From Pseudomonas flexibilis (lineage in GTDB: Bacteria > Pseudomonadota > Gammaproteobacteria > Pseudomonadales > Pseudomonadaceae), in the NCBI RefSeq assembly GCF_000802425.1, contig NZ_JRUD01000010.1, positions 62,001-126,000 on the forward strand: a DNA stretch of 64,000 nt, read 5' to 3'. Every line of letters begins with the position of its first letter. Positions within the stretch are counted from its first letter, which is position 1. Under the pieces are notes generated by a model. That model worked only from the letters and a program-made list of their open reading frames with translations. It searched no databases and was not told the DNA's origin. Below, in pieces: positions 20,010 to 32,857 of this stretch. The position numbers and the translations under genes were made by a program.

Positions 20010-20921
20010 TTAGCCGGCTGCTGCCGGGCGCATGTAGGAGATGGGAGCGTTCTTGATGTCGTCGAAGGTCACCATTTCCCAGGCATCCTGCTGTGCCAGC
20101 AGGCTGCGCAACAGGCGGTTGTTCAACGCGTGTCCGGACTTGTAGCCATGGAACTCGCCGATCAGGCTGTAGCCCAGCAGGTACAGGTCACCAATGGCAT
20201 CCAGGATCTTGTGCTTGACGAATTCGTCCTCATACCGCAGGCCGTCCTCGTTGAGCACACCCTGCTCATCGACCACGATGGCATTCTCGACGCTGCCGCC
20301 CAGGGCCAGGTTGTGGGAGCGCAGGAATTCGATGTCGCGCATGAAGCCGAAGGTGCGCGCGCGGCTGACTTCCTTGACGAACGAGGTACTGGAGAAGTCC
20401 ACGCTGGCGATCTGGGTGCGACCGTGGAACACCGGGTGGTCGAAATCGATTTCGAAGCCGACCTTGAAGCCGTCGAAAGGACGGAAGGTGGCGCGCTTGT
20501 CGCCGTCCGTGACGGTGACTTCACGCTTGATGCGAATGAATTTCTTCGGCGCATCCTGCTCCTGCAGACCCGCGGACTGGATCAGGAACACGAAGGGACC
20601 GGCGCTACCGTCCATGATGGGCACTTCCGGCGCGGACAGCTCGACAATGGCGTTATCGATGCCCAGCCCGGCCAGGGCGGAGAGCAGATGCTCGACGGTA
20701 TCCACCTTCACGCTGCCGTTGTAGAGAGTGGTCGACATCGTGGTCTCGCCGACATTCTCGGCGGTCGCCTGGATTTCCACGACAGGATCGAGGTCGACAC
20801 GACGGAAGACGATGCCGGCATCCGCGGGCGCGGGCTTCAGGGTCAGGTAAACCTTTTCCCCCGAGTGCAAGCCAACGCCAGTGGCACGGATGACGTTCTT
20901 GAGAGTGCGTTGCTTGATCAT
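20010..20921 (-). CDS. lpxC: UDP-3-O-acyl-N-acetylglucosamine deacetylase
   Basis: This 303-residue LpxC is the zinc-dependent enzyme of the first committed step of lipid A synthesis. Conserved parts include VGLHSGEKV near the start, the zinc-binding [14 protein letters not shown] region (His near 79), and [17 protein letters not shown] containing the second histidine and the aspartate ligands. It starts [15 protein letters not shown]. Length matches the Pseudomonas enzyme. It lies downstream of ftsZ and has its own promoter, so lipid A synthesis can be controlled separately from division. Confidence 0.98.
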   Translation of the reverse strand: MIKQRTLKNVIRATGVGLHSGEKVYLTLKPAPADAGIVFRRVDLDPVVEIQATAENVGETTMSTTLYNGSVKVDTVEHLLSALAGLGIDNAIVELSAPEVPIMDGSAGPFVFLIQSAGLQEQDAPKKFIRIKREVTVTDGDKRATFRPFDGFKVGFEIDFDHPVFHGRTQIASVDFSSTSFVKEVSRARTFGFMRDIEFLRSHNLALGGSVENAIVVDEQGVLNEDGLRYEDEFVKHKILDAIGDLYLLGYSLIGEFHGYKSGHALNNRLLRSLLAQQDAWEMVTFDDIKNAPISYMRPAAAG

Positions 20922-20972
20922 GGCAGTGGCTGCTGTTGATAGGATTGCGAATACGTGTCAAATGAGGCCGGA

Positions 20973-20981
20973 ATCATAGCA
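20973..20981 (-). promoter_or_regulatory. Probable lpxC promoter (extended -10)
   Basis: On the minus strand TGC precedes TATGAT (20978-20973), an extended -10 box. A weak -35 candidate lies about 17 bases upstream. The leader to lpxC would be about 45 bases. Confidence 0.5.
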
Positions 20982-21032
20982 GACCCGGCCTTAAGTGAAC
21001 ACCAATCAATCCTTCACCCCTCATAGTTTTTA

Positions 21033-22217
21033 TTAATCTGCCTGACGACGCAGGAAGGCCGGAATGTCCAGGTAATCGAGATCTTCCTGGGGGTTCTGCT
21101 TGGCCGCGGTGGACGGACCCGTGCTGCGCATCACCGTTGGCCGGTCATAATCCCGGTAATTGACCGGCTGCTCGGCACGGCCCGCTGCTGCCGGAGCAGG
21201 TGCGGCGGCCTGGGCGACCTGGGTGTTGTCCACCACCTTGACCGGCTTCTCCTGACGCACCTGAGGACCCAGACCGGTCGCCACCACGGTGACATGCAGC
21301 TCGTCGCGCAGTTCCGGATCCACCACGGCACCCACCTTGACGGTCGCATGCTCGGAAGCGAAGGCGTTGACGATCTCGCCCACGGCCGAGTACTCGCCAA
21401 GGGACAGGTCCAGACCCGCGGTGATGTTGACCAGGATGCCGCGCGCGCCCTGCAGGTTGACGTCTTCCAGCAGCGGGTTGCGGATCGCCGCCTCAGTGGC
21501 CTCGCGGGCACGGTTCGGGCCGCTGGCGCTGCCGGTACCCATCATGGCCATGCCCATTTCGGCCATCACGGTCTTCACGTCGGCGAAGTCCACGTTCATC
21601 AGACCTTCGCGCAACATGATGTCGGAAATGCCACGTACCGCGCCGCACAGCACGTCATCGGCCTTGGCGAAGGCCGACAGCAGCGACGCATCCTTGCCCA
21701 GGATGGTCAGCAGCTTTTCGTTGGGGATGGTGATCAGCGAGTCGACGCTCTCGGACAACTGGCGGATGCCCTCGTCGGCCACCACCTGGCGCTTCTTGCC
21801 CTCGAACGGGAACGGACGGGTCACCACGGCTACCGTCAGGATGCCCATTTCCTTGGCGACCTGGGCGATGATCGGCGCCGCACCGGTACCGGTGCCGCCG
21901 CCCATGCCAGTGGTGATGAAGACCATGTCGGCGCCCTGCAGTACTTCGGCGATGCGCTCGCGATCCTCCAGGGCGGCCTGACGGCCTACTTCCGGATTGG
22001 TGCCGGCACCCAGCCCCTTGGTCACACTGCGACCCAGCTGCAGGATGGTGCGGGCGTGCACATTCTTCAGCGCCTGGGCATCGGTGTTGGCACAGATGAA
22101 CTCCACGCCCTCGATGCTGCTGCGCACCATGTGGTTGACGGCGTTACCGCCACCACCGCCCACACCGATGACTTTGATGACCGCACTTGGCGTCACGTTG
22201 TCTACTAGCTCGAACAT
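21033..22217 (-). CDS. ftsZ: Cell division GTPase FtsZ
   Basis: The 394-residue tubulin homologue forms the Z ring. The N-terminal GTPase domain includes IKVIGVGGGGGNAVNHM and the tubulin signature GGGTGTGAAP near 105-114. The T7 loop region contains NVDFADVKTVM. A variable, proline- and alanine-rich linker follows residue 320 and ends in the conserved peptide DYLDIPAFLRRQAD, which binds FtsA and ZipA. A purine-rich ribosome-binding site precedes the ATG at 22215-22217. It is the last gene of the dcw cluster, 48 bases after ftsA. Confidence 0.99.
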   Translation of the reverse strand: MFELVDNVTPSAVIKVIGVGGGGGNAVNHMVRSSIEGVEFICANTDAQALKNVHARTILQLGRSVTKGLGAGTNPEVGRQAALEDRERIAEVLQGADMVFITTGMGGGTGTGAAPIIAQVAKEMGILTVAVVTRPFPFEGKKRQVVADEGIRQLSESVDSLITIPNEKLLTILGKDASLLSAFAKADDVLCGAVRGISDIMLREGLMNVDFADVKTVMAEMGMAMMGTGSASGPNRAREATEAAIRNPLLEDVNLQGARGILVNITAGLDLSLGEYSAVGEIVNAFASEHATVKVGAVVDPELRDELHVTVVATGLGPQVRQEKPVKVVDNTQVAQAAAPAPAAAGRAEQPVNYRDYDRPTVMRSTGPSTAAKQNPQEDLDYLDIPAFLRRQAD

Positions 22218-22265
22218 AATCCCTCTCCTCTCTTCTCGTCTTTATCGCCCACTGCTACCACTTAT

Positions 22266-23513
22266 TCAGAAATTGCCCTGGAACCACCGCTTCATTTTTT
22301 CCAGGACAGAAACACTGGGTTCTTCGTCGTACATGCCCGGGCTCGACACGACGAAGCCTTCGGCCTGTTTTTTCAAGCCGTACAGCAGCAGGCCCACGCC
22401 TGTTGAATAAATGGGATTGCGCACAACATCGATCAGTCCCTTGACGCTGTGCGGAACTCCCAGGCGTACCGGCATATGGAAGATTTCTTCCGCCAGTTCT
22501 ACAGCCCCTTCCATTTTCGCCGTGCCACCGGTGAGCACGATTCCGGCCGGAATCATGTCTTCATATCCGCTGCGGCGAAGTTCGGCCTGGATCAGGGTGA
22601 ACAACTCGTCGTAACGAGGCTCCACCACTTCCGCCAGGGCCTGACGGGACAATTCCCGCGGCGGGCGATCGCCCACGCTGGGAACTTTGATTGTTTCACC
22701 CGCTCCTGCCAGATTGGCAAGCGCGCAAGCATACCGAATCTTGATCTCCTCGGCATACTGGGTCGGTGTGCGCAAGGCCATGGCAATGTCATTGGTCACC
22801 TGGTCACCCGCAATGGGAATAACCGCAGTGTGACGAATCGCACCTTCGGTGAAGATGGCGATATCGGTGGTACCGCCACCAATATCCACCAGACACACCC
22901 CCAGTTCTTTTTCATCCTCGGTCAATACCGCATACGCCGATGCCAGTTGTTCGAGAATGATGTCGTCAACTTCCAGGCCACAACGCCGCACACACTTTTC
23001 GATGTTCTGCGCCGAATTCACCGCGCAGGTCACCACATGCACCTTGGCTTCCAGACGCACACCGCACATGCCGAGCGGTTCGCGCACCCCTTCCTGGTTA
23101 TCCACCACATAGTCCTGCGGCAGGGTGTGCAGCACACGCTGGTCGGCGGGAATGGCCACCGCCTGGGCGGCATCCAGCACCCGGTCCAGGTCGGCACGGG
23201 TCACCTCGCGGTCGCGGATGGCCACGATGCCATGGGAATTCAGACTGCGGATGTGGCTGCCTGCCAATCCCACATAGGCCGAGTGGATGTAGCAGCCCGC
23301 CATCTGCTGGGCTTCTTCCACGGCACGCTGGATGGACTGCACGGTGGACTCGATATTCACCACCACACCTTTCTTCAGGCCGCGAGAGGGGTGGGAGCCA
23401 ATGCCGACGATTTCCAACCGGCCGTCCTCACGCACTTCACCGACCAGCGCCACCACCTTGGACGTGCCGATGTCCAGGCCGACGATCATCTTGCCGCTCT
23501 GCACAGTAGACAT
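22266..23513 (-). CDS. ftsA: Cell division protein FtsA
   Basis: The 415-residue actin-like protein tethers FtsZ to the membrane and recruits later division proteins. The N-terminal phosphate-binding loop is GLDIGTSKVVALVGE, the second ATP-binding loop is VDIGGGTTDIAIF, and the adenosine motif is IVLTGGTAKMEG. The C-terminal amphipathic helix EKMKRWFQGNF is the membrane-targeting sequence. It starts 16 bases after ftsQ ends. Confidence 0.98.
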   Translation of the reverse strand: MSTVQSGKMIVGLDIGTSKVVALVGEVREDGRLEIVGIGSHPSRGLKKGVVVNIESTVQSIQRAVEEAQQMAGCYIHSAYVGLAGSHIRSLNSHGIVAIRDREVTRADLDRVLDAAQAVAIPADQRVLHTLPQDYVVDNQEGVREPLGMCGVRLEAKVHVVTCAVNSAQNIEKCVRRCGLEVDDIILEQLASAYAVLTEDEKELGVCLVDIGGGTTDIAIFTEGAIRHTAVIPIAGDQVTNDIAMALRTPTQYAEEIKIRYACALANLAGAGETIKVPSVGDRPPRELSRQALAEVVEPRYDELFTLIQAELRRSGYEDMIPAGIVLTGGTAKMEGAVELAEEIFHMPVRLGVPHSVKGLIDVVRNPIYSTGVGLLLYGLKKQAEGFVVSSPGMYDEEPSVSVLEKMKRWFQGNF

Positions 23514-23529
23514 AGCTGTCGCTTTCTCC

Positions 23530-24399
23530 TTAATTCACGGCGCCGCCGCCGGCGGCCCGTGTGCCCGCATCCGCCGCCGCCAGCCAGGTGACCGCCAGGC
23601 CGTTGGCATAACGCAGGTCGATGCGTGCGATGTTCTCGATCCGGTCCTTGAGAGTCTTGTCGTGGATGGTCAGGAACCGCCGGACCTTCTCCACCACATG
23701 ATCCCGACCGAGCAGCAGTTCGATGCGCTGCCCACTTTCCTTCGCCTCCAGGGTGGCGAACCAGCTGCCGCGCTCGCGCAGCTCCAGACGTGCGATGGCA
23801 AACCCCTGCGGCCGCAACATCTGACTGAGCACCTGGTACTGCTGCATCATCCCCTGGCGCGCCCGCTCAGGTCCGAGCAACTGGGGCAGTTGCCGATAGC
23901 GCTCGATGGCCTCGAAGGCGTAGGCCTCGCCACGATTGTTCAGCAGCGCACCCTCTCCCCAGCGGGCGATGGGCAGGTGCTCGTTCAATTCAATCTCCAC
24001 TTCGTCCGGCCAAACGCGCCGCACCTGCGCGTGGGCAATCCACGGCAGCGCCTCGAGATCATGCCGCAGACCTTCCAGGTCCACGCCGAAGAAGCGGGTG
24101 CTTACGTAGGGCTCGATGACCCGCTCGACTTCTTCCGGCGCGGTGAAGGTCAGTTTGCCGGCGATGCCGATGCGCGCGATCGGCCGGTCCAAATAAGGCT
24201 GCAACTGCTGGAACAGCGCGACGCCGCCCATCAGCAGCGCCACCAGCAGCAACGGCCAGGTGAAACGCTTGAATGCGCTGAAATCCGGCTTCGGCAAACG
24301 CTCGCGCAGCGGCGTCCGGACCACCGGACGGCTGGCGCCCCGCGGCGCCGGCTTGCGGCCGGGCCCGGGTTGCTGATGACGAAGCAGGATGCTCAGCAT
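23530..24399 (-). CDS. ftsQ: Cell division protein FtsQ
   Basis: This 289-residue bitopic protein has a basic, proline-rich cytoplasmic tail (1-46), one membrane helix (about 47-66), a POTRA domain (about 73-145, starting ARIGIAGKLTFTAPEEV with WIAHAQVRRVWPDEV) and a beta domain. FtsQ bridges early and late divisome components through FtsL and FtsB. The ATG at 24397-24399 is one base from the stop of ddlB, so translation is likely coupled. No motif is lost. Confidence 0.95.
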   Translation of the reverse strand: MLSILLRHQQPGPGRKPAPRGASRPVVRTPLRERLPKPDFSAFKRFTWPLLLVALLMGGVALFQQLQPYLDRPIARIGIAGKLTFTAPEEVERVIEPYVSTRFFGVDLEGLRHDLEALPWIAHAQVRRVWPDEVEIELNEHLPIARWGEGALLNNRGEAYAFEAIERYRQLPQLLGPERARQGMMQQYQVLSQMLRPQGFAIARLELRERGSWFATLEAKESGQRIELLLGRDHVVEKVRRFLTIHDKTLKDRIENIARIDLRYANGLAVTWLAAADAGTRAAGGGAVN

Positions 24400-24400
24400 G

Positions 24401-26779
<2,379 letters not shown>

Positions 26780-26787
<8 letters not shown>

Positions 26788-27850
26788 GGGCCACCTCCAG
26801 GCAGATATCCACCACGTCACGGGTGGCATTCGGCTTGGCCAACGTCCGGGCGGCGGAGCCCATGGCCTCGAGTCGTTGCGGTTGCATCAGTACCTCGTTT
26901 AGCTGCGCGGCCAGCCCGGCCGCATCAGTAGTGGCTTGCGGCAGCAGGACGGCGGCGCCCTCGCGTGCCAGGAATTCGGCGTTGCGGCTCTGGTGGTCGT
27001 CGATGGCGTGCGGCAACGGCACCAGGAAGGACGGCAGCCCGGCGGCGGCCAGCTCGCTGACGGTCAGCGCACCAGCACGGCAGATCACCAGGTCGGCCCA
27101 CGCATAGGCACCGGCCATGTCTTCGATGAAGGGCACCACATGGGCCTTCACCCCGGCCTCGTCATAGCGGGCCTTGGTGATGTCGGCATGGGCGGTACCG
27201 GTCTGGTGCACCACGGCCGGGCGCTCCGCATCCAGCAGGTGGGACAGCGCCGCCGGCACCAGCTTGTTCAGCGGCTCGGCGCCCAAGCTGCCGCCCAGCA
27301 CCAGCAGGTTGGCCTGGCGGCCGAGCAGCGCGGCCCGCGCCGGCACCGCGAACACCTCGCTGCGCACCGGATTGCCGGTGGTGCGACGCTGCGCACCGGC
27401 CGGGAAGGTATTCGGAAAGGCTTCGCAGATGCGTTTCGCAAAGCGCGCCAGCAGGCGATTGGCGGTACCGGCCACCGCGTTCTGCTCGTGGATGATCAGC
27501 GGCACGCCGGCCAGACGCGCGGCGAGCCCGCCCGGGCCGGTGACATAGCCACCCATGCCCAGCACGCACACCGGCTTGAGCTCGCGCACGATCCGGCGCG
27601 CCTGCAGCAGGGCGCCGAAGATCTCGAACGGTGCCTTGAGCAGGGCCTTCAGACCCTTGCCACGCAGGCCGCCGACCTGAATCAGGTGCAGCGGCAGACC
27701 GGCCTCCGGCACCAGGCGGTTCTCGATACCGCGCGGGGTGCCCAGCCAGTGCACGCGGTAACCGCGCGCCTGGAATTCGCGCGCGCAGGCCAGCGCCGGG
27801 AACACGTGGCCCCCGGTGCCGCCAGCCATGATCAGGACATTACCGGGCAT
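26780..27850 (-). CDS. murG: Lipid II synthase MurG
   Basis: The 356-residue GT-B glycosyltransferase adds GlcNAc to lipid I on the cytoplasmic face of the membrane, giving lipid II. The glycine loop near the N-terminus is [14 protein letters not shown]; the second is [13 protein letters not shown]; the C-terminal nucleotide-sugar motif includes [18 protein letters not shown]. Its start overlaps ftsW by 11 bases. Confidence 0.98.
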
Positions 27851-29045
27851 GTATCACTTCCTCCTCGGCAAGATCCTTCTCGCTGAATTCCGTCGCCCCG
27901 CCCAGCAACTGCCGGCGTTCCCAGTCGATGCGCAGCAGCATCGCCAGGCTGACGCAGCAGATCATCAGCGAGCTGCCGCCGTAGCTGAGGAACGGCAGGG
28001 TCAGGCCCTTGGTCGGCAGCAGGCCGACGTTCACGCCGATGTTGATGAGAATCTGACCGATCCACAGGAGGGCCAGGCCGTAGGCCACATAGGCGGCAAA
28101 ATGCTGCTTGGCCTGTTCGGCCCACAGGCCGATGTACAGGGCACGCAAACAGACGAACACCAGCAGCGCCAGGGTGGCCAGCGCGCCGATCATGCCCAGT
28201 TCCTCGGCGAGGATGGCGAACACGAAATCGGTGTGTGCTTCGGGCAGGTAGAACTGTTTCTGGATGCTGTTGCCCAGGCCGACCCCGAACCATTCGCCAC
28301 GCCCGAAGGCGATCAGCGCCTGGGTCAGCTGGTAGCCGGCACCGAACTGATCGGACCAGGGATCGGTGAAGGTGGTCAGGCGCGCCACCCGGTACGGCTG
28401 GGTCTTGACCAGCAGCCAGACCACACCGATGGCCAGACCGGCGGACAGGCCGAAGCGCACCAGGCCCACACCACCGAGGAACAGCATGCCGGCCGCCGCA
28501 CCCAGCAGCACCACGGTGGCGCCGAAGTCAGGCTCGAGCAGTAGCAGCACGGCCATGGGGATCAGCACGGCGATCGGCTTGAGGAACCCGCGCCAGCTTT
28601 CGCGTACTTCTTCCTGGCGGCGCACCAGATAACCGGCCAGGTAGACCACCACGAACACCTTGGCCAGTTCGGAGGCCTGCAGGTTCAGCGGCCCCAGGTG
28701 AATCCAGCGGATCGAACCATTGATCTCGCGACCCACCAGCAGCACCAGCAGGAGCAGGACGAAGGCCGCCGCCAGCAGCAGCCAGCCCAGCCGTTTCCAG
28801 GTGGCCACCGGCACCATGAGCACCACCGCTCCGGCGACCAGCCCGATGAGCAGGAAGCTGCCCTGGCGAATGCCGTAGTGCAGCGGTCCGCTCAACTGGG
28901 CGGCGGCCACTTCCGAGGACGCCGAGGTCACCATCACCAGCCCGAGCCCGAGCAGCACCAGGCAGCCCAGCAGCAACGGGACGTCCAGATCGACTCCCCG
29001 AGGGCTGAGCAGCGGTGACGGCGACGGGCGCAGGAAGGTCATCAT
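27840..29045 (-). CDS. ftsW: Septal peptidoglycan polymerase FtsW
   Basis: The 401-residue SEDS-family protein has about ten membrane helices and polymerises lipid II at the septum together with FtsI. Family landmarks include LLVLLVGREINGSIRWIHLGPLNLQASELAKV (read in parts), AGYQLTQALIAFGRGEWFGVGLGNS and the C-terminal LPTKGLTLPFLSYGGSS. Two adjacent ATG codons (29043-29045 and 29040-29042) are possible; the first overlaps the murD stop as ATGA. A longer frame into murD is not credible. Confidence 0.97.
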   Translation of the reverse strand: MMTFLRPSPSPLLSPRGVDLDVPLLLGCLVLLGLGLVMVTSASSEVAAAQLSGPLHYGIRQGSFLLIGLVAGAVVLMVPVATWKRLGWLLLAAAFVLLLLVLLVGREINGSIRWIHLGPLNLQASELAKVFVVVYLAGYLVRRQEEVRESWRGFLKPIAVLIPMAVLLLLEPDFGATVVLLGAAAGMLFLGGVGLVRFGLSAGLAIGVVWLLVKTQPYRVARLTTFTDPWSDQFGAGYQLTQALIAFGRGEWFGVGLGNSIQKQFYLPEAHTDFVFAILAEELGMIGALATLALLVFVCLRALYIGLWAEQAKQHFAAYVAYGLALLWIGQILINIGVNVGLLPTKGLTLPFLSYGGSSLMICCVSLAMLLRIDWERRQLLGGATEFSEKDLAEEEVIHAR

Positions 29046-30391
29046 GCCGGCAGCGCCTCCACGGCGGCGGCGAACAGACGACCGCGCTCCTCGAAGTTCT
29101 TGAACATGTCCAGGCTGGCGCAGGCCGGCGACAGCAGCACCGCGTCGCCCGGCTCGGACAGCTCGGCACAACGCTGCACGGCCTCGTCCAGGCTGGCGAC
29201 GCGCACCTGTGGCACGGCGTCTCCCAGGGCCTCGGCAATCAGCCCGGCGTCACGACCGAGCAGCACCACGGCGCGGCAGTGCCGGGCCACCGGATCGCGC
29301 AGCGAGGAGAAATCCGCACCCTTGCCGTCGCCACCGGCGATCAGCACCAGTTGGCCGCGTATATCCGCGCCCAGGCCTTCGATGGCCGCCAGGGCAGCAC
29401 CCACGTTGGTGGCCTTGGAATCGTCGTAGTAATTCACCTCGCGGCGCTCGCGCACCCACTGGCAGCGGTGCGGCAGGCCGGCAAAGGTTCTCAGGGTCTC
29501 CAGCATCGGCGCGAAGGGCAGGCCGACGGCATGCCCCAACGCGAGCGCCGCCAGGGCGTTGGCCTGGTTGTGGGCGCCACGGATCTTCAGTTCGCGGGCC
29601 GGCATCAGCGGCTCGAACTGGAAGGCCAGCCACTTCTCGCCCTGTTCCTCGATCAGGCCGAAGCCGCGGAAGTCCGGCTTGCCGAGCCCGAAGGTCCAGC
29701 ACGGCAGCTGGTCGGCCACCAACGGCCGGGACAACGCATCGTCGCGGTTGACCACTACCTGGCGGGCGCCGCGGAAGATGCGGTGCTTGGCCAGGTGATA
29801 GGCCTGCAGGTCGGCATAGCGGTCCATGTGGTCTTCGCTGACGTTCAGGCAGGTGGCCACCTCGGCATTCAGCCAGTCGGTGGTTTCCAGCTGGAAGCTG
29901 GACAGCTCGATCACGTACAGCTCGACATCATCAGCCAGCAGGTCGAGCGCCGGCGTGCCGAGGTTGCCACCCACCGCCACCTTCCGGCCGGCCGCCGCCG
30001 CCATCTCACCTACCAGGGTGGTGACGGTGCTCTTGGCGTTGGAGCCGGTGATGGCGACGATCGGCGCCTTCGCCTCGCGGGCGAACAGCTCGATGTCGCC
30101 GGACAGCTTCACGCCGCGTGCGGCAACCTGTTGCAATGCCGGCGTGGCCAGCGCCAGGCCGGGGCTGACCAGCAGCTCGCTGGCACGGCAGAGGAAGTCG
30201 ACGTCCAGCGCGCCGCAGCGCACCTCCACCTGCGGGAAGTCGCGGCGCAGGGTTGCCAGCTCGGGCGGATTGGCGCGGGTGTCGGCCACCGCAAACGGCA
30301 ATCCCCGGCGCGCCAGATGGCGCACCAGGGACATGCCGCTCTTGCCGAGGCCGACAACGATGCGGAATTGGTCGGAAGCGATCAGGCTCAT
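29042..30391 (-). CDS. murD: UDP-N-acetylmuramoyl-L-alanine--D-glutamate ligase
   Basis: The 449-residue Mur ligase adds D-glutamate. The N-terminal domain starts RIVVGLGKSGMSLVRHL, the ATP-binding loop is ITGSNAKSTVTTL (the family usually has GTNGKST, here GSNAKST as in other Pseudomonas), and YYDDSKATNVGAALAA and the C-terminal LLSPACASLDMFKNFEERG are intact. It starts 13 bases after mraY. Confidence 0.97.
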   Translation of the reverse strand: MSLIASDQFRIVVGLGKSGMSLVRHLARRGLPFAVADTRANPPELATLRRDFPQVEVRCGALDVDFLCRASELLVSPGLALATPALQQVAARGVKLSGDIELFAREAKAPIVAITGSNAKSTVTTLVGEMAAAAGRKVAVGGNLGTPALDLLADDVELYVIELSSFQLETTDWLNAEVATCLNVSEDHMDRYADLQAYHLAKHRIFRGARQVVVNRDDALSRPLVADQLPCWTFGLGKPDFRGFGLIEEQGEKWLAFQFEPLMPARELKIRGAHNQANALAALALGHAVGLPFAPMLETLRTFAGLPHRCQWVRERREVNYYDDSKATNVGAALAAIEGLGADIRGQLVLIAGGDGKGADFSSLRDPVARHCRAVVLLGRDAGLIAEALGDAVPQVRVASLDEAVQRCAELSEPGDAVLLSPACASLDMFKNFEERGRLFAAAVEALPA

Positions 30392-30404
30392 GACATACGG
30401 CGCC

Positions 30405-31487
30405 TCAACGCAGCTTCAGACTGGAAAGACCGATCAGCACCAGGACCACCGTGATGATCCAGAAGCGCACGATCACCCGGGGCTCGGGCCAGCCTTTGAG
30501 TTCGAAATGGTGGTGGATCGGCGCCATGCGGAACACGCGCTTGCCGGTCAACTTGAAGCTGGCGACCTGGATCATCACCGACAGGGTTTCCATGACGAAC
30601 ACGCCGCCCATGATGAACAACACGATTTCCTGGCGGACGATCACCGCGATGGTGCCCAGCGCGGCGCCGAGGGCCAGGGCACCCACGTCGCCCATGAACA
30701 CCTGGGCCGGGTAGGTGTTGAACCACAGGAAACCCAGGCCGGCGCCGATCAGCGCGCTGCAGAAGACGATCAGCTCGCCCGCGCCCGGCACGTAGGGGAT
30801 CAGCAGGTACTGGGCGAAATTGGCGTTGCCGGACAGGTAGCAGAAGATGCCCAGGGCACCGCCGACCAGCACGGTCGGCATGATGGCCAGGCCGTCCAGG
30901 CCGTCGGTGAGGTTCACCGCGTTGCTGGAGCCGACGATCACGAAATAGGTCAGCACGACGAACCCGATGCCCAGCGGCAGCACGGCATCCTTGAAGAACG
31001 GCAGGATGAAGGTGGTCTCGATCGGGTTCTCGGCGGTCAGGTAGAGAAACAGCGCCGCGCCCAGGCCGAACACCGACTGCCAGAAGTACTTCCAGCGGCT
31101 CGGCAGCCCGCGGGAGTTCTTCTCGATCACCTTGCGGTAGTCGTCCACCCAGCCAATGGCACCGAACAGCAGGGTCACGGCCAGCACCACCCAGACATAA
31201 CGGTTGGACAGGTCAGCCCACAGCAAGGTGCTGATGGTGATCGCGGAGAGAATCAGCGCGCCGCCCATGGTCGGGGTGCCCTTCTTGGACAGGTGCGACT
31301 GCGGGCCGTCGGTACGCACGGCCTGGCCGATCTGGCGCAGTTGCAGGGTGCGAATCATCCAGGGCCCGAGCCACAGGGCCAGCACCAGCGCGGTGAGCAC
31401 CCCGAGCATGCCGCGCAGGGTCAGGTACTGGAAGACGGCAAAACCTTTGTGAAACTGTTGCAGGTACTCTGCCAGGAGCAGAAGCAT
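30405..31487 (-). CDS. mraY: Phospho-N-acetylmuramoyl-pentapeptide transferase
   Basis: The 360-residue integral membrane enzyme joins UDP-MurNAc-pentapeptide to undecaprenyl phosphate, giving lipid I. It has about ten helices. Catalytic landmarks are [23 protein letters not shown] (Asp-Asp pair), [10 protein letters not shown] and the C-terminal [13 protein letters not shown] loop. Its ATG shares one base with the murF stop (TGATG). The length equals the usual Pseudomonas MraY. Confidence 0.98.
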   Translation of the reverse strand: MLLLLAEYLQQFHKGFAVFQYLTLRGMLGVLTALVLALWLGPWMIRTLQLRQIGQAVRTDGPQSHLSKKGTPTMGGALILSAITISTLLWADLSNRYVWVVLAVTLLFGAIGWVDDYRKVIEKNSRGLPSRWKYFWQSVFGLGAALFLYLTAENPIETTFILPFFKDAVLPLGIGFVVLTYFVIVGSSNAVNLTDGLDGLAIMPTVLVGGALGIFCYLSGNANFAQYLLIPYVPGAGELIVFCSALIGAGLGFLWFNTYPAQVFMGDVGALALGAALGTIAVIVRQEIVLFIMGGVFVMETLSVMIQVASFKLTGKRVFRMAPIHHHFELKGWPEPRVIVRFWIITVVLVLIGLSSLKLR

Positions 31488-32857
31488 CAAGGATTCTCCT
31501 CGGGTTCGCACAACGCGGCGACGACCTTGTCCATTGCCGCACTTCTCGAACCCTTGATCAAAAGCGTGGTTTCGCCCCGAGCCTCCTGGCGCAGAGCGTC
31601 GATCAGACCTTGCTGGTCGGCAAAATGTTTCGCACCTTCACCAAAAGCCGCCACGGCATGTGCCATCAACGGTCCCACGGCATACAGCCCATCCACCTTG
31701 CCGACAGCGTACGCACCCACCTGACGATGTCCTTCCTCGGCCCACTCGCCCAGTTCCCCCATGTCACCCAGCACCAGCAGCCGGCGACCGGAGAACCCGG
31801 CGAGAATATCGACCGCGGCACACATCGACAGAGGATTGGCGTTGTAGCTGTCGTCGATGACCCTCAAGCCGCCGGGGGCCAGTTGCGCCACGGCGCGCCC
31901 CTTGACCGGCCGCAGTTGCTCCAGGCCCGAACGGATATGCTCAAGGGAAATACCCAGCGCATGGGCCGCAGCCGCAGCCGCCAACGCGTTCGCCACGTTG
32001 TGTCTGCCCAGCAGATTGAGTTGCACCGACGTGCAGCCTGACGGGGTATGCAAATGGAAGGCCATGCAGCCGCGCGCGTCGCGATGCAGATCGGTGGCGC
32101 GGATATCGGCCTGTTCCGATTCGAGGGAAAAGGCCAGTACACGGCGGGCGCCAGCCCTCTGGCGCCAGATCGGATAGGCCGCATCGTCCAGGTTGAGCAC
32201 CGCCACACCGTCCGCCGCCAGGCCGTCAAGAATTTCGCCCTTGGCTTCGACGATCTTTTCCGGACCACCGAATTCACCGACATGGGCGTTGCCGGCATTG
32301 CTGATGATGGCCACGTGCGGCCGGGTCAGGCCGACCGTATAGGCAATTTCACCCACATGGTTGGCGCCGAGCTCGATCACTGCCGCGACATGCTCCGGCG
32401 CCAGCTCCAGCAGGGTCAGCGGCACGCCCAGGTCGTTATTCAGGTTGCCCCGGGTGGCCAGCACCGGGCCGTGAAGGCCGGCACGCAGGATGCTGGCGAG
32501 CAGCTCCTTGATGGTGGTCTTGCCGCTGGAGCCGGTCACCGCTGCCAGCGGCGCCTTGAACGCATCGCGATTGAGCGCACCCAGTCGCCCCAGCGCCAGG
32601 CGGGTATCGGCCACCACCAGTTGCGGCAGATCCACCTCGGGAACCCGCCGCGAGACCAAGGCCGCCACCGCGCCCTTGGCCGCCACATCGGCAAGATAGT
32701 CATGGCCGTCGAAGCGCGGTCCGACCAGGGCGATGAACAGCTGGCCGGGCTGGATGGCGCGGCTATCGGTAGACACCGCGCCGAATGAGGCATCGCCGTT
32801 TTCCAGGCGCCCCTGCAAGGGCTCGACCAGCTGACTGAGGCGCAGGACTTCAAGCAT
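31487..32857 (-). CDS. murF: UDP-N-acetylmuramoyl-tripeptide--D-alanyl-D-alanine ligase
   Basis: The 456-residue Mur ligase adds the D-Ala-D-Ala made by DdlB to complete the pentapeptide. The ATP loop is [15 protein letters not shown], the central domain has [12 protein letters not shown], and the C-terminal domain has [12 protein letters not shown] and [11 protein letters not shown]. The ATG at 32855-32857 overlaps murE by eight bases. Confidence 0.98.
   Translation of the reverse strand: MLEVLRLSQLVEPLQGRLENGDASFGAVSTDSRAIQPGQLFIALVGPRFDGHDYLADVAAKGAVAALVSRRVPEVDLPQLVVADTRLALGRLGALNRDAFKAPLAAVTGSSGKTTIKELLASILRAGLHGPVLATRGNLNNDLGVPLTLLELAPEHVAAVIELGANHVGEIAYTVGLTRPHVAIISNAGNAHVGEFGGPEKIVEAKGEILDGLAADGVAVLNLDDAAYPIWRQRAGARRVLAFSLESEQADIRATDLHRDARGCMAFHLHTPSGCTSVQLNLLGRHNVANALAAAAAAHALGISLEHIRSGLEQLRPVKGRAVAQLAPGGLRVIDDSYNANPLSMCAAVDILAGFSGRRLLVLGDMGELGEWAEEGHRQVGAYAVGKVDGLYAVGPLMAHAVAAFGEGAKHFADQQGLIDALRQEARGETTLLIKGSRSAAMDKVVAALCEPEENP

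Noticed and set aside
26788-26829. Longer MurC start
   Set aside because: The extra residues lie inside murG and lack similarity; the GTG at 26787 has a ribosome-binding site and the expected length.
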